Of a stretch of 64,000 nt of DNA, positions 56,183 through 64,000 are shown piece by piece; position 1 is the first letter of the stretch, and each line of letters starts with the position of its first letter. The DNA is from Thalassia testudinum (lineage: Eukaryota; Streptophyta; Magnoliopsida; Alismatales; Hydrocharitaceae), in assembly GCA_037157565.1 (NCBI GenBank), contig JAZHRO010000026.1, forward strand, positions 33,408,501-33,472,500. Direction: 5' to 3'. Made by a program: the position numbers and the translations under genes. The notes under the pieces are model-generated. The model was not told where the DNA came from, ran no database searches, and worked only from the letters and a program-made list of their open reading frames with translations.

Positions 56183-58911
56183 TGATGATAACAGCATCAT
56201 CAGCCATATCTAGCTTTAATTAGTCGTTATCAAGGAATAAATGCTCCTACATAACCATCAGAGGACTATAATTGATTGCAAATCCTTTCTAAGAGAAATA
56301 CAAGAAACAAGGGTTAAAACTATAATTTTACTATCATATTATGAATGCAAAATAACCACAGGTTTCTCTAGGGGTTAATTAAGGGTCAAATGATCTTAAA
56401 TGTCTAACAAGTGAGTCCATACAGACAAAAAAGGGTTTTCGCATAGTTTTAGAATTAAATATCTTCTGAAATCCTAAAAACTGACCCATTTAATCTACTG
56501 AGGTTCTAATTAGTATAAAATTCACCTAAACCCTCTAAAACTCATATAAAAATATTCTCTAGAGTTTGGTACCTTCAATTTGACCATCAAAACCCATCTT
56601 GACGCAAAATAGAGCCACAGACAAACTCTTGCCCTCATTTGGGTTTTTGCATAAATTACCCAGTCAAACTAAGTCAAAACTAAAATATAACTTCACCATC
56701 GGATTCATTAGGACAAAATTAGGTTTGTACCAAAATTTGGGCTTAATCTGAGATTGTCTTGACCTAGTTTGCAATTTGATCATGTATGATTCTTTTATCT
56801 CACACTCATGCCCCTAACTTTTGAATTTCATACAAATTGCCCCCTAGATTTATCGTCCTCCTCACAAATAGGTCCTTACCACCCTCAACTCGTAATCCTA
56901 AAGCTCCAGCAACCTTAATTTGGCAAAATCTTCGTGATTTCTTGATGAATCCCTCTCAAAATTGAAAGGGAAACTCGTCAAGTAATTGCCTTCCAAATGA
57001 GCCCATCCAAGGATCCTAAATCTCTCTACAATCCTCATGCGAACGATTTGATTGAATAAGTATCCTACGTCGACGAGGAGCTCAGAGTTTCCAAGCTTGT
57101 TTCCAAGCTTGGAACTCTATTTAGAGCCCTATAAAAGGACCTCAGTGGCCTTGCGCATCTTCTCAGCTAGGTTTTGGCCCAAAAACCCTCTTCAAACTGC
57201 TTCCTCGACCATCTCCACCGTAGCTCTGGCAAGCCTCCTCCTCTGTCATCCTATGGCCTCCCAACGGCCAAATTGGGAGCATCTCCTTCCTCCCCAACTT
57301 CCTCCGCCTCTCGACGATCACATCAGAGGTGCCCTAGCCCATTCTTCCTTGCCATCTCTCTCATCGGAGAATCCTTCGTCCACAGCACTGGCCAACCACA
57401 GCTGACGTCGCCCTACCTCCTTCGTCCACAATTCGAAGTCCTAAAGCTCCCTTCTTCTCTCTCCTTTTTTTTCCTTCCCTTAACTTCTCAATTTGAGCCA
57501 CGACCACCTGTCTCCCTCACCATCTTCTACACAACTGGCCGAGCTCCGACGAGCCCGCGCCACCACAACAGACAACCAAACACGTCCACTCCACCTCCAA
57601 AAGCTCCACCATCACCACACAACCAAAAGCCCTAACATTTTTGGGGCTATTGGCCACCCAAGACCTCTGCCAACCAAACCATCCTCTGACCTTCATATCT
57701 GACTCCGTCCGGTCACCACTCACACACCCATGCCATGCAAACTCCACAACCATCTTCGCCATCACTTAGCGAATCTCCTGAGATGTCTTAACGTGGCCGA
57801 GAGGTCATATTTTGCTTTTTTCAGGTCTCGCCATTCTCCATCGCCGCCACTGCCATCTCCGACCACGTTTAGGCTCCCACGGCACCAATAACACCTGATT
57901 CAGTTCCCAGGCCACGCGGAGTAGCTCCAGGCAAGTCTACAGGCAATCAATTGAAGGAATCACCACCTGCTGCTGCTTCAATCGGACTAGGCCTTCACCT
58001 GCAGGTGCACGAGAGGAGGGGACTTTTAGTCCCACATCAGGCATGGAGAGGTGCGCGACATCACATAAATATTTTTTCTACACTGAGCTTACCACCTCAA
58101 GTAACATAGGGGGGTGAGGTCCCCTGTGCACCCCTCACTCGCCTGCGACACTACTCCACATGGGCCTACCTTCGAACCTGACTCGCCTAACCTGCCTTCA
58201 CTCCTCGGCTGCGATCACATCCGCAACCCTGGACCTGGGTACGTGCTTGACCGGAATACCCGATCTGATTACCTAGAAGAGGAGAAGAGGAAGAGAGAAA
58301 GAAAGAGAGAGTGGGGAAAAGGGGGTTTTGCTCTCTTGAGAGTCGGCTAACACTTAGCCATTGGGGTTTGTAGTCCTTGTGCATAAAGAGGATAAGAGAG
58401 AAGAAGAGCTATGCTGTGAAGGAAGGTAGAAGCCAAAGAAGAAGAAAGCTAAGGCCTGAAGAGGACATTAGAAAGAGGAAGAAGAGAAGAAGAACATAGA
58501 AAGAAGAGGAGGTTGAAGAAGAAGCACAGTGCCCTCTTGGCACTGTAGCAAGGCTAACTTAAGCCGTCTGATTGAGTACCCTATTCATTTATTTAGATGA
58601 TTAAGTAATTATTATATGTGTATCTAAGCTAATAATTGGTGATTCAAAGCACCATATTTTATCTTATATGACTTTTTGCCTCAAATAGATTCTTGATATA
58701 CTCATGTGCTACATTGATTATTAGTTTTGAGTAATTGTTATCATTAATTGTGCTCATTTACATTATTTATCGAGATTAGGGATTGAATTGCCACTTGTTC
58801 CCAGCGAACGATCTCTGACTTCAACTTCGAGTTATAAATTTTATTTATTTTCAAGTGATTTTGATGTATACTACGATGTAGCTTTTATAACCTCGATTTC
58901 GCTCATTAACA
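56183..58911 (+). repeat. 3' LTR of F (2729 bp)
   Basis: It starts TGATGATAACAGCATCA (one mismatch against the 5' LTR hairpin) and ends CTCATTAACA. TATAAAAG at 57130-57137. The extra segment GGGGACTTTTAGTCCCACATC (58018-58038), absent from the 5' LTR, looks like the TCCCACATC motif seen also in G and J. Confidence 0.95.
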
Positions 58912-58916
58912 GCCCT

Positions 58917-59285
58917 CCATAAAAACTATAAAAGAAGGCCAATGCCCCCCTTAGATGGATAATCAACTTCATACAACTCTCACTCTCTCCAGACCAAGCT
59001 CTCTCTCTTTCTAACTATCTATATATCTGTCTCTATTAGCATTTTCTATTGTGAAAAACTCTATCTAATTGCAATAAAATTCTGATTTGCTGGATATCTA
59101 CTCTATACATACATACATACATATATATATATAACTAATTTTATTGTAAAGCTTCCATTAAAATCGAAATTACCTCCTTGCGAACGACACGGTACTCACC
59201 GACTCTTATAAATTTATTTGTCAACATGTTTCGTGCTATACTATTAACTAAATAATCTTTTAAAATGTGATTTACGTGCCGACCA
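58917..59285 (+). repeat. 5' LTR of C2, second part
   Basis: It resumes after the F duplication with TATAAAAG (58927-58934), the U5 motif ACCTCCTTGCGAACGACA (about 59171), a CTATACTA-like box (about 59240) and the end GTGCCGACCA (59285). Confidence 0.9.
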
Positions 59286-59288
59286 AGT

Positions 59289-59306
59289 TGGCGCCGTTGC
59301 CAAGGA
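59289..59306 (+). promoter_or_regulatory. Primer-binding site of C2
   Basis: TGGCGCCGTTGCCAAGGA, tRNA-Asp type with two mismatches. Confidence 0.92.
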
Positions 59307-60878
59307 GGCAACGGAAATTTTTGAAGCTTTTCTTCATCGTGCTTATTTGAGATTTCTAACCTATTGTATTTGCGTGTGCAGGAAGCGTAGAAATCCAAGG
59401 GAAAGATGCAATAGACAAAGAAATCGTAGGTTCAAATCTCATCTAAGTACTCGTAGGTTAGATTAGTTAGATTTAGAAAAAAAATTAGGTGTTTACTTAA
59501 ACCTTAGGATTAGTTAGAATTTGCTTAATTATTGAAAAAAAAAATCTGTCTTGATTTTCAGGCTGAAATAAAGTTTTATATTAAAAATTTCAATTCCCAA
59601 AGATCCATACTTCCAAAAATTCTCAAATTTGTATTGGATGTGAGTTTTGAAGACAAGAACAACACATCCAAATTTTGCACCAATATGTTTCTTAAAAAAT
59701 TTTTAAAAATTCATGCACTAATCTGTTATAATTCAGTTAGTGTTCCTGATTTTTCAAAGTTCAAAATATCATAAGAATTTTTATACAACTCTAATTAACT
59801 TGAAATTTTTGGCACTGAATTTCTGAGATAATCAAGAATTTAGGAAAATTTGAAAAAATATTTCTTACAGGTTTTATTGCATGAATTATCGTATCACAAA
59901 CTGAGGGTCAAAACAAACTATAAATGCCCTAATACACTTTAAATCAGAAAAAAATAGAAAACGTGCATTAAAATTCTTGAAAAAAATATTTTTTAAGTGC
60001 CTAGTTAGTGGAGCAATAAGACCAATTGATTACATTGCTTGGGTTGCACCACTAATCTGATCTTTGGATTTAAAAGAAACATCTAGAACTATCTGTGCTC
60101 AGGGTTCCACATTAAGGATAGAGCACACCTGCATTTCCATATTTAAAGGAAATCTATCAAACAAAATGGGATTTGCAAAACTCTTGTGTGCCTTATCAAA
60201 ACATTGATTGAAAATATTAGCTCAAGTGAATCCTAAAATGCATTAACACAAGCAATTGAATCTTAAAATTCACTTCATCATAAAAAATTGCTTGTGAATC
60301 CTTTGGGTGCACACTTCACATCTCTGAAATCAATCTTAAGGGCAAACATCCCCCGAACACCCATCATATTCCAAAAGCACATCAAATCCAAGCCTAAAAT
60401 TGAGTAGACGTGCCTTAGGTAGAACTAATAATTCATGGGGACTTGAAATTAGATTGGACTAAGGCCAAGCCCTTGTCTACTTAGACCCACTGGTGACAAG
60501 AAAGGTCGGTGCGGTACCGCATTAACCCTTAGTGGTGTCCCGCTGTGCGGGGTTTCCTAGGAGCTCCCACCCTTCTAGCTAGCCAAGTAATTCAAGGGTT
60601 GACCTAACCTAATTGTGTTTTGGGGAACTAAGATTAAATCTATTTAAGGTTAACACTCTAAGGACCAGTTTGATTGCTTGTATTGAAAGGGCAGGGGAAT
60701 TCTCTCATTTCTCTTCTCTCTCTCATCTGTTAACTTTCTTCTGGTACATGAATGCTAAAAGGTCTCTAAACCATGACTTGGTACCACCTTTAGAGGGTAA
60801 ACTAAGGAGAAAACCCAATTTTTCTGAATACATTCCAATGCCAATTGCCATGAGGAAGAACTAATTGAGGAGTAAACC
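59307..60878 (+). other. Leader of C2
   Basis: 1.57 kb, non-coding and A/T-rich, with one GC-rich structured block at about 60480-60600 containing the palindrome TGCGGTACCGCA (60510-60521) and the hairpin CCCGC-TGT-GCGGG (60539-60551). A similar block is in G's leader (3115-3260). The ORF start follows about 280 bp later. Confidence 0.65.
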
Positions 60879-62151
60879 ATGGACTCATACTCTTTTTCCT
60901 CACACTATTCTCCCTTTCCCAACCCTTCCCTTACTTCAACTTCTTCAGGATGGGAGAACTCTCCTCAATACCCAGGACATGATCCATTACCTACACCTCA
61001 TATTCCCTGGGTATAGCTAGGCCTACCTCGAATTCCACACGAATCGCTGGATATCAAGGATCTCTACAACCTCAAAAGACACTCTCCATGTGAGACCAGC
61101 ACCTAATTGGCATGACCAACTATCTTGACCAATTCAACCAAACTCATATCTCCCCAAATCAGGGATATGCCTCAGAGTCCCAATACCTAGAATATCAATC
61201 CTATCCTTGAAATCACTTTGCAAATTATCCCAATTGCACCCAAACAACTTCACATTATTATTGGGATAACCCTACAACACTAAACCAAGGATATGATTCT
61301 TACCCTAGGTATTCAGAAGATAGATATTCTGATTTGACTGAGGCTAGAAATTTTGAAAATTATTATCCTCAGCCTACTCAAATCCCTCACCATGGCGGTG
61401 ATCTTGAGATCACCCAATTACTCCAAGTAGTCCAGGGGATGCGAGAAGCTAATAAAAGAAATACAGATAATCTGACAAAATAGCTCAATAGAATCTGGAA
61501 AGCACAAGGTGATAAAACTGGTCCGAGTATGCCACAAGTTGGTGGTAAGCCACTCAAGGTTGAGGATCCAACCTTAAGTCTGACATCTTATCCAATCCCA
61601 ACCTCTACATGCACTAAGACCACCCACCAGCCCTGTGATTATGCAGAACAGATCCTATCCAGGCCTACAACTGAACTAATAAATGATCTTGATTCCCAGA
61701 AACTGACTTTAAGGAGGAAGACTCACTTGAAGAAATACTTCTTGATTTAGGCCTTAAATTGCAACCATTCTATTTTGAGGTGCCAATCCATGGTGGGTTG
61801 GAGTATGAGTCTTCTATGTTTAAAGACACACAATTAGACTACATGGATGATATGGGAAAATCAGAGCAAGATCAAGAATATGGAAAGAATGGGGACAGTG
61901 ATACTCTCAGCCAAGCACGGTTAGATGGCTCTGATTTGTTCTTGTCTGAGGATTACCATGATCATATGTGCTTAAATGATTTGATATCTGGATTTGGCGA
62001 CACTAACCATTCTAAGATATCCCATATAGAAGCAGAATCTGCTTTCACGTCTGTTTCAGCTAATCCGCACCCTTCTCTTCCCATCCACCAACAAAATAGA
62101 CAATCCCCCAATGAAAAAGATGTTTAGGAAATTTCAGAATTACTGGGGATG
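60879..62151 (+). pseudogene. Unknown acidic ORF of C2 (broken, cut by H)
   Basis: ATG 60879 (MDSYSFSSHYSPFPNPS). Homologous to C1's ORF throughout. A TAG near 61014 and several later stops and shifts interrupt it. The last open part, 61759-62127, is acidic (FYFEVPIHGGLEYESSM, LDYMDDMGKSEQDQE). H cuts it at 62152 in the middle of a conserved segment (C1 35200-35215 shows the uninterrupted sequence). Confidence 0.8.
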
Positions 62152-63135
62152 TGATAACTAGAATTACGCGATTTTTAAGATTAAGGTTTTAAGTCGCAAC
62201 AATGCGTAAATTTGTTCACTTTAAAAATTTGTAACCTAGATAGGGGGGTATCTAGGGTCATCCAAGGAATATGTTTGCAAAATTCAGGTATCTTGCTTGG
62301 AAATAGAAATCACCTTTCTTTTTGGTCTTTTCAACTATATCATTTTTTTAAGGTTTTGAAATAACGAAGGCAATATACGAATTGTTGATGGAAAACAACT
62401 AACACCTAACTCACTACACTACTACTAAATTGACAAGTAGAGCCTCTCCCTAAGCTCTCTCTAGGCACGTGGAGGCCTAAAGTAATTAGGTAGAGGGAGT
62501 GGAAAAGTTCTAGAACAAAGATAAAACAATTGCAACAAGAAAAAAAATATGAAAAGAAGGCAAATTGATTTGATAGAATTTGTGTTTTACAAAAACATTT
62601 AGAGGAATGCTTCTACTTGAAATGGAAAATATAAAAGCAATAAAAAACACAAATCCTCTTGCAAAATCTGGTGAGGAAAGGAAGCTCCTTGTTCCAAGTT
62701 TAGTGGCTCCTAGGCTTGAAAAGGGGCTCCTTCTTCTCCTTCCTTGAAAATGGTGTCCTCCAAGGTGGAAGCTACCACCTTCAAAGATATCCTTCAAGGG
62801 TGGGCGTGCACCACCCTTTCTTCTCCTTGCTTGGCCATCCTCCTGGTGGTGAAGATCCTCCTCCTTCTTGGTGTGGCACAAGGTGAACGAATGGGGAGAG
62901 GAAGGCACCAAGGGGGCGGGTGATGTACCCCCTTAATCTTCTTCTCTACTCCTTCTTCTTGGCCTTAGGTATGAGGTGGGTATAGGGTGGAAATTATACT
63001 AATGGGAGGATGATGAAAATGGTGGTAGGTGATGGGTTTTTATAGAGTGGGATGGAGGTGGTTGGCGTGGCCTTTAGTGGAGGGTTAGGATGACTTGATG
63101 AGAAGTGGTTAGGGATCCAATGGAGAGGGTTAAAT

Positions 63136-63419
63136 GGTGCCAACCAAGGGGGTGTGAAGGGGGTTTGATGGTGGCCTTTGGTGGTCGAGTATGGGGTGGA
63201 AGGGCACCTTGTTGTGGTGCCAATTATGGCTTCTAGAAGGGGGTGTTCTTGGCGCCAAAAATCAAGGGTGGAGATGGGTTGGTTGGTGAAGTGTAGGGTG
63301 GTGATGAGGACATGGGTTGGTGCCATTTTGGTGGTGGTTATGGGGGGTCTTTTGGTGCCAACTTTAGGTGGCTTTTGGAGGGAGGTGAGGGGTGAAAAGG
63401 TGGCTAGGGTTGGCACCAA
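63136..63419. repeat. GGTGCCAA motif array in LTR of H
   Basis: Copies at 63136, 63216, 63251 (GGCGCCAA), 63319 (GGTGCCAT), 63354 and 63412 (GGCACCAA), upstream of the TATA box in the minus-strand U3. Confidence 0.7.
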
Positions 63420-63499
63420 CTTAGGGGTGGACTAGGTTAGCTAGGTGGACTTACAGGTAGAGGTAGTTGGTGGAGCAGTTAGGTAGGGTTTTAAGGTGG

Positions 63500-64000
63500 T
63501 GAATGGCCAAGGGAGCTGGAGTCTAGCTAAGCTAAGCTAAGCTCAACTAGGTTAGCTAGTAATAGAGTAGAGGAGTAGGCGATGGGAGCTAGGGTTTGAA
63601 GAGAGGAGCTGAGGAGGAGAAGTCTAAAGCTTGAACTAGAGCTAACAGCTGCTGAAGAGGGTGGCATGGAGCTACTCTAGCTGGCTTAGCTTGCTAGTTC
63701 TTTGCTAGCTACCAAGCCAAGCTAAAGTGAGCTGGCTTCTACCATAATGAGCTAAGGTGAGCTGGGTCTGGTGCTCCCAGGGAGGATCAAGCTGGTTAGG
63801 GTAGCTAAGGTATCTTAGCTCAAGTGAGTTGAGCTAAGTTGAATCACCGGGAGCTGGACTTGAGCTTCCTAAGTTGAAATCTTCAGCTGGCTGGAGTTGA
63901 GTGGAGCTGGATGTAGCTGGACCTGAGCTGGGGTGAACTCCAGTCAACTCAGCTGAGCTAGCTAGAGCTCCTTATGAACTAATGGGAGCTGAGATGAGCT
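63500..64000. repeat. AGCT-dense low-complexity tract
   Basis: About 35 AGCT tetramers in 500 bp, many as GAGCTGG, TAGCTAAGCT and similar. No ORF. Confidence 0.85.

Larger units (their letters stand above)
49746..58911 (+). mobile_element. Element F: complete-ended non-autonomous A-type retrotransposon
   Basis: 9166 bp with two LTRs, TSD GCCCT at 49741-49745 and 58912-58916, PBS, one shortened ORF, PPT1, interval and PPT2. No gag-pol. Removing it reconstitutes C2's LTR (CCAAAATACCC...GCCCTCCATAAAAACTATAAAAG), which C1 shows uninterrupted at 44810-44851. It is the cleanest copy for defining the ends of A-type elements. Confidence 0.96.
48561..62151 (+). mobile_element. Element C2: D-type non-autonomous retrotransposon, 3' part outside window
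   Basis: 5' LTR (48561-49745 plus 58917-59285), PBS (59289-59306), leader and the unknown acidic ORF (60879 onwards), cut by H at 62152. It interrupts K; left flank GAAGT (48556-48560) is the likely target duplication. F splits the LTR at 49745/58912. Confidence 0.88.
62152..64000 (-). repeat. LTR of element H (partial, runs off window)
   Basis: The left end TGATAACTAG (plus strand) matches the style of LTR 3' ends (compare G at 3939). The left flank GGATG (62147-62151) is the probable target duplication. TATAAAAA (minus) lies at 63037-63044. No PBS appears on its left, so it is a 3' LTR or a solo LTR in minus orientation. The 62510-63440 ORFs are LTR sequence. It contains the GGTGCCAA array and the AGCT tract listed separately. 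Confidence 0.75.

Overview
The window reads as angiosperm nuclear heterochromatin built from nested Ty3/gypsy LTR retrotransposons. I recognise no host gene, tRNA or rRNA gene, or CRISPR array. Evidence for a plant: primer-binding sites that match the 3' end of plant tRNA-Asp, Gag/Pol motifs of the Athila type (NNPYS..YNPGW in Gag; FMDD reverse transcriptase; HHCC/DDE integrase), LTRs of 1.3-4 kb, a chromovirus fragment and heavy C-to-T decay. I cannot name the species.

Layout (letters are mine). G (1-6608, minus, left end outside the window) is a non-autonomous element inserted into A (6609-15338, plus, Athila-like gag-pol, left end outside). A sits in C1 (plus), whose surviving pieces are 15339-15577, 34107-36033 and 42388-45353. 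D (15578-34106, minus, gag-pol, two LTRs, TSD GACCA) interrupts C1, and a truncated element E (about 20174-24748, minus) interrupts D. Solo LTR I (36034-42382, TSD GGAGG) also interrupts C1, and solo LTR J (37207-41222, TSD ATACA) sits inside I. To the right are a chromovirus RT fragment (45428-46101), a minus-strand element K (46102-48560), and C2 (plus, 48561-62151) inserted into K. The 5' LTR of C2 is split by F (49746-58911, plus, TSD GCCCT), and the body of C2 is cut at 62152 by the LTR of H (minus, runs off the window).

How the parts relate. There are two LTR types. A-type (A, G, F, J): A carries gag-pol, whereas G and F carry A-type LTRs but have a large acidic protein of unknown function in place of gag-pol. 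D-type (D, C1, C2, I, K): D carries gag-pol, whereas C1 and C2 (and E, whose LTR differs more) have a protein of the same general kind. So two autonomous/non-autonomous pairs appear to run in parallel, the small partners presumably using Gag and Pol in trans (inference).

Most interesting signals. (1) All elements whose 3' part is visible carry two polypurine-tract modules 1.3-1.7 kb apart, each preceded by a small hairpin with a G-rich loop. (2) Nearly every LTR starts with a 17-nt hairpin whose arms change sequence between families but keep pairing. (3) The interval between the two PPTs of D-type elements holds an array of CCACCAAAT motifs. A-type intervals hold instead a 20-bp palindrome and three degenerate CCATGG-containing repeats. 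(4) The unknown ORF is uninterrupted in G (623 codons) and E (546 codons), although the gag-pol genes around it are full of stops. All comparisons were made by eye; no alignment or database search was run.
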